In this document: in pieces, positions 1 to 7,833 of the stretch
How positions within the stretch are numbered: the first letter of the stretch is position 1
Layout of the letters: each line of letters begins with the position of its first letter
Source of the DNA: Aduncisulcus paluster
Taxonomy: Eukaryota > Fornicata
Assembly: GCA_024181965.1 (NCBI GenBank)
Contig: BQXS01012409.1
Coordinates: forward strand, 1 to 20,338
Direction of reading: 5' to 3'
DNA: 20,338 nt
Program-made: the position numbers and the translations under genes
Notes under the pieces: generated by a model
What the model was told of the DNA's origin: nothing
The model's database searches: none
What the model saw: the letters and a program-made list of their open reading frames with translations, nothing else

Positions 1-1955
1 CTGACAACTTCCTTGTTCGTGTTGATCCCGATTCCATGAAATGCACCATTGTTCTCTCTGATCTCGGTCTTGCTCAGATCCAAGACTCCATCTCCTCTTC
101 CACGACTTCCAAGAGCTTTGTTGATATATCCAAGTCTGAAGATACTGAAGCTAAACACAAACACAAATCCAAATCCAAACCCAAACCCAAACCCTCCATC
201 TGTGGCACGCTTGTGTACAACTCTTGTGAAGCTCTCAAAGGAATTCAAAGCCAAGAGAGCGATGCTTACTCACTCGGGCTGACCCTGTTCGCAGTCTTCG
301 AGGGTCAGGATCCTTTCCTTCAAATGGCAGTATTACAAGGAATCGACAAAATTGAATTTGTCACCCAATTGTCAAGGTTAATACGGGCTGATATGGGTCC
401 AAAACTCTGTGAATCCCGTCTTTTCAAAACTCTAAAAACCATTGAAGGTGGTAAGTTCAAGCCTGTTTATTCCTGTCTGAATGAAATATTCGAAGGATTG
501 ACAAAGGTTGACATTGATGAACGTATGAGTGTTCATGAAGCCTGTGAGAAAGTTCAATCCATCAAACCTCTTCTTCCAAAGATTGGAGAAGGGTGGGAAT
601 GTCCATCCATTGACGATATTGTGAAGGCTCAGCTTGCCAAGCATAAAGGTGATTCTGGATGCATTGTTGAGGAAGATGCTTCAATTCAAAGTGTTGTGTT
701 AAAACCAAATTGGGATGATGGTTTGAGTTTGAGTCGTCCATCAGAATCCAAGACACCGAGTACAAGTTCAAGTACAAGTTCAAGTGCTTCAAAAGAAGAA
801 AAAGAAGAAGAAGAAAAGGGAAAAGAGGAAGAAGATTTGAGGAAAGAAGTTGAAGCCTTGAAACAAAAATTGAAGATTGAAGAAGAAAAGAGGAAGATTG
901 AAGAAGAGAAGAGGAAGAGAGAAGAACTCAAAACAGCTAGACTGATGAGAAAAATTGATCATCGAGTTATATTTGATCTAGTCGATAAAATTAAGAAATC
1001 CCCTGACTCAGCATCAACTTCCAAACTCTACCATGAACATCGAGATGAGATTCTTTCGGTCTTCCTTACATTCCAATCAAAGAGTGAGATTGAAGAGCAC
1101 AAGAGAGAAATAGTTCTTTGTATTCAGTGTTTAAGATGGTTTGTTAAACATATTATTTCTGAAAATAAGATCTATCTCCCTATTCCTGATCTGAATGATC
1201 TCATTGACACTTTCATTGATCATCTATCAAGATGTGAGGAAGTGTTGGAAGGAGATGTTGATGAAGAGTATTGTAGGATTTGTGTGAATTATACTTTCAA
1301 TGTTGAAGACAAAAAGGATTCCTTCCTTCCAAAGATCTCCCCCACTTTCCAACGTATTCTTGAGAGAGGAAGTAAGGAGAAGTTGGGAGGTAAAGTTGTT
1401 CCAAATTTATTAAATACTCTTAGAAACATCTCTATTTCTCCCTCTTCTTCCACTCGATCCTCTATTCTCACCCTCATCAAACCATATATCAGAGCTTGGT
1501 TGAGGATATACAATGATAGTGAGTATTATGGATATTGGATGTATATTCTATCATTTATCACCCTCTCAAGTGATAATTCAACCCCCAACAAATCCCTCTG
1601 TTCTGAAGCTTGGTCTATCTTCCACCCTGTTCTTGATGTTGTTAAGAGAGAGTTTGTTGGGGATGATCATGAACATGTTTTATGCTTTTTCTCCGACCTA
1701 TGTTGTGATCCATCGCATGCTGTTGAAGTCTATGATAACGTTAAAGATCTTCTTGATGGTTGGTTTACAGTTATAAAGAGGAAACATCATGAATGGGGAA
1801 TCAAATACTGGTCCAGACTCATTTCCATGTTCTCCACTGTTCCATCTATTGTTCCTTACATATCTCCCAAATATGATGCAAACATGGAATGGTGCAAGAA
1901 TAATGGGGGTTGGATGTCAAGTTATACAAGATACTCAAGAAATTGTACAAAATGA
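1..1955 (+). CDS. Receptor-like Ser/Thr protein kinase, 3' part (copy 1, cut by left edge)
   Basis: The frame is open from base 3, so the true start lies left of the window; the ATG at 36 is internal. The first residues (DNFLV) are the end of the catalytic-loop HRDxxxxN motif. Then come DLG in place of DFG (S-DLGLAQ), a Lys/Ser/Pro stretch (about 150-200), the activation segment GTLVYNSCEA (from 204) and subdomain IX (ESDAYSLGLTLF), which are ordinary kinase C-lobe landmarks. After the kinase come a Ser/Thr linker (720-790), a Glu/Lys-rich coiled coil (795-950) and about 330 helical residues containing LLNTLRNIS-type segments resembling ARM/HEAT repeats. The second copy on the minus strand (9879-14924) supplies the missing ectodomain and N-lobe by homology, so this was probably a transmembrane LRR receptor kinase. 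Unlike copy 2, it stays in frame through the GAA-rich tract at about 795-825. Kinase identity is secure; ligand and substrate are unknown. Confidence 0.88.
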   Translation, partial: DNFLVRVDPDSMKCTIVLSDLGLAQIQDSISSSTTSKSFVDISKSEDTEAKHKHKSKSKPKPKPSICGTLVYNSCEALKGIQSQESDAYSLGLTLFAVFEGQDPFLQMAVLQGIDKIEFVTQLSRLIRADMGPKLCESRLFKTLKTIEGGKFKPVYSCLNEIFEGLTKVDIDERMSVHEACEKVQSIKPLLPKIGEGWECPSIDDIVKAQLAKHKGDSGCIVEEDASIQSVVLKPNWDDGLSLSRPSESKTPSTSSSTSSSASKEEKEEEEKGKEEEDLRKEVEALKQKLKIEEEKRKIEEEKRKREELKTARLMRKIDHRVIFDLVDKIKKSPDSASTSKLYHEHRDEILSVFLTFQSKSEIEEHKREIVLCIQCLRWFVKHIISENKIYLPIPDLNDLIDTFIDHLSRCEEVLEGDVDEEYCRICVNYTFNVEDKKDSFLPKISPTFQRILERGSKEKLGGKVVPNLLNTLRNISISPSSSTRSSILTLIKPYIRAWLRIYNDSEYYGYWMYILSFITLSSDNSTPNKSLCSEAWSIFHPVLDVVKREFVGDDHEHVLCFFSDLCCDPSHAVEVYDNVKDLLDGWFTVIKRKHHEWGIKYWSRLISMFSTVPSIVPYISPKYDANMEWCKNNGGWMSSYTRYSRNCTK

Positions 1956-2317
1956 ATCCTTCATGACAAAAAGAACTCCTTTTGTATTCTTTATTCTTTC
2001 ATTTCTTCTGATAGATAATTTTAAAATCGTTTTCAATAATCTATTTGCACTATCATGTCTATTTTCAAGGATAAACAGTTAATGGGCATTATATTTCTCA
2101 TTTTGATGATGGGCAACGCATTAGTTTTTAACTTATACCAAAACTTTCCCTGAAGTCATTTGATACATAAGCTAGTAGAATTGCATATTAGTTTCTGAAC
2201 TATATTGTTTTATTCTGCACTTGGACTCGAAAATGAGCCACCAGCCTATTGAACATATTGACATTGGCATGGAAGTACTACTTTCTATCGTGAAAAGAAC
2301 TTGGTCCCCTCAACAAT
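1956..2317. other. Intergenic spacer, AT-rich
   Basis: No convincing gene. The stretch holds the 3' flank of the kinase and then degraded sequence leading into the reverse transcriptase fragment. A 30-codon open stretch from the ATG at 2233 runs into the element and could be part of its decayed 5' portion, but it carries no recognisable motif. Confidence 0.5.
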
Positions 2318-3677
2318 ACTCGTAAAGTTGTTATTATACCGAAACCGGGACGACCAGGTAAGTTTAGACCTGTGACGCCTGGTGGGGGGTATAGCAGCCA
2401 TATGGTCTTCTGTCCTTTATCGCCTTATTCTTCCCAAAGCACAAGAGATTCTCAAAAATACTGCGCAAGTGGGTGTATGTGTCCCCAATGGTCAGTACCA
2501 TGTGCTTAATGCTGTCCATCTCGCGAAGCAACACTGTAAACACACGGGGGAACCGCTATCGATTGCCCTACTTGACTTCCGGAATGCCTTCAACTCGATA
2601 TCGGTAGTATCTATTCTTCATGCTCTTGACAAACTGAAGGTTTCCGATCATGTAAAGCGGAACGTGTGTAGATATTTTTCCACTATGAATGTTGTGTGCG
2701 ATGACGATGTTCTCGACCGAGAGACAGGTCTGGTTCAAGGGGATAAGCTCCCATCCCTCCTGTTCTCTCTTGCCATTATTCCCATCCTAGCTCTTTTAGA
2801 GGAATTGATGCCTCCCATTGAAATGAAAGATGCTAGTGGCACATTTGTTGCAGTAATCCCGCGTGTAATAGCCTATCTTGATGATATAACCCTGATTGTA
2901 AGATCCATTGATGAACTCAGAAGCATTCTTAGTGCTATCAAAGGTATTTTGCCTGAGTTCGGTCTTGAGCTGAACCGCGACAAGACTATCTATGTTCCCC
3001 TGGCCCAGGGATCTCTTCCGGTTACAACAGAGGAGGATGACTTTGTCGTGGAACGGTGCCATGATGTTATGGGGGTGCCACTCTCATCTGATGAAGAGAT
3101 TGCATCTCAAGCAGCTGTTGATTCCTTGAAGCAGACCTTGGAAGTGGCAGTTACGACATCTGAGTTCCTGGACTTGCAACCATTTCACTATGTATTCGAG
3201 ACTGTGATTCTCAAACAATTCTATTATCTCATCCAATATTCATCAATCCCCGATGATGAACTGATAACGATGAACACTGCACTTTCCAATCTTTGGTCTA
3301 ACAAGCTTAAGATTGAGATCCCTTCCACCCGTCTTGCCTTGCCTCTTGAGAAAGGAGGGCTTCGTTGTCATATGCCATTGTATGACAGGGATACTCTCAA
3401 ACTGAGGTCCTTGAAACATCTTGCAAGAGATGTTAGAGGGGTCTTTCCATCAGGAATAGGAGCGTTCTTGAAAAACCTGCAAGCAAGCAATCCGAGTAAG
3501 CATTTCATGGATTTATTACATACAGCTGCATGGGTGGAGTTCCATTTGTCCGACCCGGGGTTCGGAGCTACTTCTCAGGAAATGGAGCATGATGAAACAA
3601 GAGATGAAAATAAGGATGAGGTACAGAGCCCAGCCTCTTTTACGGTTGTTTTGTTCTTTCGAGTCATTAGGATTTGA
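2318..3677 (+). mobile_element. Non-LTR (LINE-type) retrotransposon fragment, RT core only
   Basis: Bases 2321-2383 read RKVVIIPKPGRPGKFRPVTP in a frame different from the main RT frame. IPKPGxPGxxRPV is the usual stretch just before RT motif 1-2 in LINE polymerases. The frame changes at the run of six G (2384-2389), after which the RT stays open to 3677. No N-terminal DNA-binding region, no endonuclease (apurinic-type or restriction-like) and no poly(A)-type 3' end can be attached with confidence, so the element looks truncated at both ends. By eye the region is richer in G+C than its flanks, in line with a different origin from its surroundings. The 0.58 kb repeat starting at 3779 may be its 3' tail or an unrelated repeat. 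Boundaries are approximate. Confidence 0.75.
2382..3677 (+). CDS. Reverse transcriptase domain of a LINE-type element (fragment)
   Basis: About 430 open codons with RT motifs in order: QVGVCVPNGQ (like the QxGVxxxGG block of some non-LTR RTs), motif A LLDFRNAFNSIS, motif B GLVQGDKLPSLLFSL, motif C AYLDDITLI with the catalytic Asp pair, motif D/E GLELNRDKT, then a thumb-region LPLEKGGLRCHMP, typical of the LPxxxGGLG stretch after LINE RTs. Motifs A and B are of the LINE type and not the LTR type, although YLDD replaces the commoner YADD. The frame opens on GTG with a stop at 2373, so there is no sensible initiation codon; the domain is probably a remnant. Catalytic residues look intact, so it may be a young fragment. 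Its last 25 or so residues are low-complexity and not RT-like, suggesting 3' truncation near 3600. Family certain, subfamily uncertain. Confidence 0.8.
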   Translation: MGGIAAIWSSVLYRLILPKAQEILKNTAQVGVCVPNGQYHVLNAVHLAKQHCKHTGEPLSIALLDFRNAFNSISVVSILHALDKLKVSDHVKRNVCRYFSTMNVVCDDDVLDRETGLVQGDKLPSLLFSLAIIPILALLEELMPPIEMKDASGTFVAVIPRVIAYLDDITLIVRSIDELRSILSAIKGILPEFGLELNRDKTIYVPLAQGSLPVTTEEDDFVVERCHDVMGVPLSSDEEIASQAAVDSLKQTLEVAVTTSEFLDLQPFHYVFETVILKQFYYLIQYSSIPDDELITMNTALSNLWSNKLKIEIPSTRLALPLEKGGLRCHMPLYDRDTLKLRSLKHLARDVRGVFPSGIGAFLKNLQASNPSKHFMDLLHTAAWVEFHLSDPGFGATSQEMEHDETRDENKDEVQSPASFTVVLFFRVIRI

Positions 3678-3778
3678 AATTTCAAGATGTTTATTATTGA
3701 TTGAACTTCTTGGTTTCTTTTTTCTGGCATTAAAAAATGTATTGGTGAAAAATCCTAAAACGAACTCGGTTTGTTTAT

Positions 3779-4357
3779 TTCTATTTAAATTTTAAATATT
3801 TTATAGTCCTTTTCAGGTAATATATTATTACCGTAATAAATTCTAATTCATGAATGATGCCCTTCCTTGACATTTTTTTCTTTTTCTTCTTTTTCGATTG
3901 TTTGCCAACCTTTGAGTTCTTTGAGAACAGTATTATGACAAATCGGACAACATATCATACCATAAAAGGCATATGAATGATCTTGATGACATTTTTGTGT
4001 GGATTTAAGTGCTGATTCATCACTTTTTCTTGATGAATGTACTGTGGAGGAGTATGCAAACATCAAAAAGTTTTTATTCATAAATTCAATCTGACATTAT
4101 ATTTGTAAATTTGTTTCCATCCCATTTCTGCCCTTTTTTTGTGATAATTGATTCATATTTCTAAATGTCCAAATTTCCTTGGAAATGGATTGTTCATGCC
4201 AAGAATAATCAGATAAAAATGGATATTATTTAATTGCAGAAATTAATACAATTGATAAAATTCATATTGTCCTCGATTTACAGACCGTTTCCTCAAATTT
4301 GGCTTCTTGCAGCGACAATGAGCAGAAAATATGATTTTAAAATAAGTTTTCAGGAGT
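3779..4357 (+). repeat. Left arm of a 0.58 kb dispersed inverted repeat
   Basis: Reverse-complements 15058-15616 almost perfectly. I count about five substitutions in the body (near 4193-4196 and 4310-4316), a roughly 13-base indel in a pyrimidine run near 3880, and small differences at the 3779 end. Homology stops abruptly after CAGGAGT at 4351-4357, beyond which the two flanks are unrelated. No clear target-site duplication was found. It may be the 3' portion of the adjacent LINE-type element, an independent repeat, or a segmental duplication. It contains a small reading frame on the minus strand that is identical in both copies. Confidence 0.85.
3848..4081 (-). CDS. Small Cys/His-containing hypothetical protein within repeat (left copy)
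   Basis: A 77-codon frame opens with MNKNFLMFAYSS. It contains KCHQDH and, about 15 residues on, CCPICHN, a CxxH/CPxCH spacing that could bind one zinc ion. The first 64 codons are base-for-base identical to the frame at 15334-15693, while the flanks of the repeat have accumulated a few substitutions. After codon 64 the copies diverge because of an indel in a pyrimidine run, giving a short EKEEKEKN tail here. I do not recognise a family. It may be a genuine small gene, part of a mobile element, or chance coding inside a recent duplication; identity alone does not show protein-level selection. Confidence 0.35.
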   Translation of the reverse strand: MNKNFLMFAYSSTVHSSRKSDESALKSTQKCHQDHSYAFYGMICCPICHNTVLKELKGWQTIEKEEKEKNVKEGHHS

Positions 4358-4953
4358 ATTATGGATGTTCAATTTTCTTGTTGCGGATTTCTCACCTTTT
4401 CCAAACTAATTCACCTCATTTTTCTCTCTATACCACCAATGACTCTATTTCGTCTCTCGGGGAGCCCAAAAAAGATTTCAGAATTTAGCCAAGAGAGAAT
4501 AGAGAGAATGGAGAAATCTCAATTTGAGAAATACCATTATTCTTGCATTCAACGATAATCACTAAAATATGACGGCATTGTCAGATGGAATGGTTTATTA
4601 AAATGGAAGTTTGGATGGATGGGAATAATAGTATTATTATAATACTAATGATGGATTACCTAGAGTAGAGAATGGACTGGATATATGGGTATAACTTAAA
4701 TGGTTCTGAAAATCAAATATCTTATGAATGTACAAACGAATCGGGTAAAATAAAAGGACCAGTTTAAATTTTAAAAGTTTAAAAGAGAAATGTATCTCGG
4801 AATAAATGGTTTAAAATTTAAACGAAAGAAATATAATCCATGGTAAAGGGTCAGTAAATAAAATATTACAAAAATCATAAAATGGTCAATAAATAACTAA
4901 ATAGTAATAGTAAGCAATAGTAAAATAAAATAATAATAATAATAAAATAAAAA
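4358..4953. other. Intergenic spacer, AT-rich
   Basis: Beyond the repeat boundary at 4357 I see no gene with recognisable protein content. The 3' half, especially 4920-4950, is dominated by AATAAT-like runs and is the 3' flank of the minus-strand transporter gene. Confidence 0.6.
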
Positions 4954-6120
4954 TCATGCTTGAATCACATCTGGAGCTAGCTTTTCTTCCGAATAATCAA
5001 ACAATTTGTCGTGTTTAACAATATCATTGTATACAAGAGTGCCATAGGTGAGTATAATGAAACCGACTGCTTCCAATATAGACCACCAAGATAATGTCTC
5101 TCCAATAGGCAATGAATGGACAGTGTAGCCCTCGATAACACTCACAGTCCAGACAACAACGCATCTCAGAGCCTCTAAAAGAGTCCGGTGGACACATGTT
5201 GTAATAGCTGTCACATTCTGACCACACAGATTATACAATGCGATAGAAAACACAAATCCAAAGCTCGGCAATAGGATATACCAGTTATTTTTAATCATAA
5301 TGAACGTTTCAAAGAAGTCTTCGGCATGTCCATTGTCATCTCCAGGAATGATATAAAAAAGAGGAACAAGAATAAAAAGGGTAATAATAACTCCATAAAT
5401 ACCTTCAAATGCAACAATTTGGTTAGGAGAAGCGTGTAATTTGGCCATAATATGCTCTTCACAGGCGAATTGAGAAGCATAGGCGACTTGACCAAGCACA
5501 ACCAACGCCATACCAAGAATTTGTTGCTGAATAGATGTGGAATCGACATCATCTCCAGAGGAATCGGATAGAGCACCAGAAGCAGCGACCAGAATCAATC
5601 CTACAAGACATATCCCAATCGCATACCACTGGTATCCCTTGAGACATTTTTTCATGAAGATAATGGAAAAGAGAGCGGAAAATATAATGACAGAGCCTCC
5701 TAAAAACTGAAAAATGGATGGGGAAACACCAAGAGCGAACCCAATATTCAGGAGAAATGACCCGGCAAGATTAAACACTGCAGAAGGAATAATACTCCAC
5801 CATGGTGCAATTTCATACTCAACCGGGTCATCAGGTTCTTCGGAATCGGGTAACGGTTCTTGGGATATTGGTATAACTTGCACAGGACCAGCAGTTTGCT
5901 GTTTTTGTTTCCTTTCTCGTAAGAATAAAATCATACCAAAACTCATACCAATAAACATAATCAATGTCCAATAAACATAACATTTGGTGGTCATTGATTT
6001 CTCTACGTTGTTTCTCCCAACAGAATCCATTGAAAAAGCAATATTAGTTACGAGAGTGTTTGCAGCTCCAAAAATGAGCAAACCAATCGAAAATAAAACT
6101 AACTTATTGTTTTTCGTCAT
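4954..6120 (-). CDS. SLC35F6-like drug/metabolite-superfamily transporter
   Basis: A 388-residue polytopic membrane protein with about ten hydrophobic segments, the usual size and topology of the DMT/SLC35 superfamily. SLC35F6-like landmarks are visible: an N-terminal NKLVLFSIGLL...GAANTL helix, FQFLGGSVIIFSALFS (FQ-x-RG-x-VIIFTGLFS in animals), QWYAIGICLVGLILV, GQVAYASQFACEEHIMAK (QFVYEEKF in animals), and near the end VHRTLLEALRCVVVWTVS (like TRxxLDSLRTVVIWxxS). An acidic, Pro-containing loop lies between helices 2 and 3. I chose the ATG at 6120 (MTKNNK) because family resemblance begins there; an in-frame ATG at 6165 would add 15 residues with no family match. Animal SLC35F6 is found in lysosomal or mitochondrial membranes; the substrate is not settled, so none is inferred here. 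No linked genes of obvious related function. Confidence 0.82.
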   Translation of the reverse strand: MTKNNKLVLFSIGLLIFGAANTLVTNIAFSMDSVGRNNVEKSMTTKCYVYWTLIMFIGMSFGMILFLRERKQKQQTAGPVQVIPISQEPLPDSEEPDDPVEYEIAPWWSIIPSAVFNLAGSFLLNIGFALGVSPSIFQFLGGSVIIFSALFSIIFMKKCLKGYQWYAIGICLVGLILVAASGALSDSSGDDVDSTSIQQQILGMALVVLGQVAYASQFACEEHIMAKLHASPNQIVAFEGIYGVIITLFILVPLFYIIPGDDNGHAEDFFETFIMIKNNWYILLPSFGFVFSIALYNLCGQNVTAITTCVHRTLLEALRCVVVWTVSVIEGYTVHSLPIGETLSWWSILEAVGFIILTYGTLVYNDIVKHDKLFDYSEEKLAPDVIQA

Positions 6121-6165
6121 ATATTTTCCTCCCTTTTTTAAAATGTGCCCAATGGAGATTGACAA

Positions 6166-6436
6166 CTTATTTCGGTTTTCATTTTTTCTTTCTATTTTTA
6201 GAAAATGAGTAGATTCCGAATTATTCTGGTGCCGATCTTACCATGGAGAAATAGTATTTCTTTTTACTTATTTTTTTTTTTAATTTTTTTTTTTTTTTTT
6301 TTTTTTTTGAGTCTTTGACTCGGGGGGGTACACACACACACAATTTTTTGAGTCTTTGGCCTTGTGTTAATACCAAAAAAGAACCATTTTGATCTGCTTG
6401 GCATGATCTTGTCATATTTTTATGTATTTAGTTGTT
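6166..6436. repeat. Simple-sequence block: poly-T, G7, (CA)n and a 15-base direct repeat
   Basis: Between two minus-strand genes lies a long T-rich run (about 6262-6308), a G7 run (6322-6328) and a CA dinucleotide run (about 6330-6342). TTTTTTGAGTCTTTG occurs twice, at 6303-6317 and 6344-6358, flanking the G7/(CA)n core. No gene is supported. Such tracts are prone to replication slippage and assembly error, so exact lengths here are doubtful. Confidence 0.75.
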
Positions 6437-7267
6437 TTATTGTGATATATCTTCATACATTGAGTACAGAGACACAGATCTAAATTCATATGGAGCGCTA
6501 TTAATCGATTCCATTGTTATCCCATTATAATCTGTCCCCTTAAAAACGATAATTAGATGCATATTGCACTCACCATGTCCAGATTCACCGAGATCACAGT
6601 TCTTGGGTGCTTTGTTGAATATATTATTCATATCGACAGCATTCGAGGTTAGATCGAGATTCTCAGCCTTTTCTTCAGATGCAGCAAGACGTTTCCCTTC
6701 TTCGATGTGAGTAGAAAGTGATGTAGATGTCGTTCCAAGTGAGGTATCATTAATAATGTCTTCCGGATATGGTCTTGGACATTCTCCATGATCACAGGCC
6801 AAGAAACATGTTTTCTCACAGAACTCTTCCATTCTCGTGTCAAAATAAACACTATTCACAGTTCCATTCTCTAATTCAATGATCAGAGTACGGGTGGAAA
6901 TAAAGGCCTCTTGTGTGGCCACATTAACTAACTCAGAAGCAACCTCACCTTTGGAGGTTGTAATGACGGCTCCAAGCAATGTATCGGGGTTCTTTATAAT
7001 GAGTTTGTTGCTATATGAATTGAGAATCTCAAAATCACCGAGTTTATCAACATAAAGACAAGCACGGGTGTATTTCTTTGGAGTAACACCATCTTCATAA
7101 TAAATAAGTTTAAGATGCATTTCATCACCCGAATTAAAGGTTGATCTGCTCGTAGCTGAAATGAAACAACTGCCACTAACAGTTGTTGGTATAATATCTA
7201 AAGAACATGCAAATTGAACAAGTATAAGTATAGAAATGATAAATAAGTATGTTTGAAAGGATTTCAT
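6437..7267 (-). CDS. Secreted Cys-containing protein of unknown function
   Basis: 276 residues. The N-terminus is a classic signal peptide: MKSF, a hydrophobic core (about residues 7-20), then small residues before LDIIP, with likely cleavage near residue 22. No other membrane segment or GPI-type hydrophobic tail is present, so secretion or luminal residence is inferred. The mature part has eight cysteines (about 34, 70, 150, 154, 158, 163, 224, 234), an even number suited to disulfides. The fragment HGEC appears twice, at 160-163 and 231-234. N-x-S/T sites are present (for example NGT and NDTS). A Ser/Thr- and Glu-rich stretch (175-205) separates two strand-rich halves. I do not recognise a family. 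It diverges from the exchanger gene at 7834 across a 566-base spacer. Confidence 0.65.
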   Translation of the reverse strand: MKSFQTYLFIISILILVQFACSLDIIPTTVSGSCFISATSRSTFNSGDEMHLKLIYYEDGVTPKKYTRACLYVDKLGDFEILNSYSNKLIIKNPDTLLGAVITTSKGEVASELVNVATQEAFISTRTLIIELENGTVNSVYFDTRMEEFCEKTCFLACDHGECPRPYPEDIINDTSLGTTSTSLSTHIEEGKRLAASEEKAENLDLTSNAVDMNNIFNKAPKNCDLGESGHGECNMHLIIVFKGTDYNGITMESINSAPYEFRSVSLYSMYEDISQ

Positions 7268-7833
7268 GTTAAAAATAGGATATAAAAATGTAAGAGTGCG
7301 TCAAAAATGAAGGATTTAAAATTTCTTTACAATCCGACGTAAATTCTTCTGCGAATAGGACCTTATCAAGATTTATTAATCGATATATCAAAAAATTATC
7401 TTTCATTTATTCGGAAAATTGAGAGAATATCAAACCAATAGAAACTAACAAATTGTTGTCACTGATAGTGCACGTCACATTCACAAAACATATATATATC
7501 AACATTATATTCTCGTTCAATGTAAAAACGATATTAGAGTCTAAATTGCACATTTCACTTTCAAGAAATGAATAAAAAAAATGAAATCAATGTTTAATTT
7601 AATCCATATTATCAATATAATCAATAAAAAACATTCTTGGAGACATCATAATACCTTCAATGCTTCAAAAAAATCCACCTTTCTCCAAACCTTTTATTCG
7701 ACGTTCTTGCAAAAAAGAAAACCGCTTTATCATATAAAAAACAGAAAATGATGATTTATTTGTCATTTGGTTTGGCCTTTATTTCAAATCATAGAAAAAG
7801 ATATTCAACTTCATATTTGGAAGCAAACCGTAA
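7268..7833. other. Intergenic region between two divergent genes
   Basis: 566 AT-rich bases separating the start codons of the secreted protein (minus) and the exchanger (plus), so it must hold both promoters. I see no gene, RNA or clear regulatory motif beyond T/A runs and a short TA-rich stretch near 7490-7500. Confidence 0.6.

Noticed and set aside
162-197. CCAAAT/CCCAAA hexamer run resembling telomeric repeats
   Set aside because: It lies in frame inside the kinase gene, coding a Lys-Ser/Lys-Pro stretch that is also present in copy 2; it is a coding microsatellite.
2382-3677. Possible LTR-type polymerase because of YLDD
   Set aside because: Motif A (LDFRNAFNSIS), motif B (GLVQGDKLPSLLFSL) and the upstream IPKPGRPGKFRP stretch are of the non-LTR type, and no LTRs, protease or integrase are seen.
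4234-4488. 84-codon plus-strand frame crossing the repeat boundary
   Set aside because: It runs from repeat into unique sequence and is not maintained in the right copy of the repeat, so it is probably chance.
6166-6436. 64-codon Lys-rich frame through the poly-T block (minus strand)
   Set aside because: Generated by homopolymer sequence; no protein-like content.
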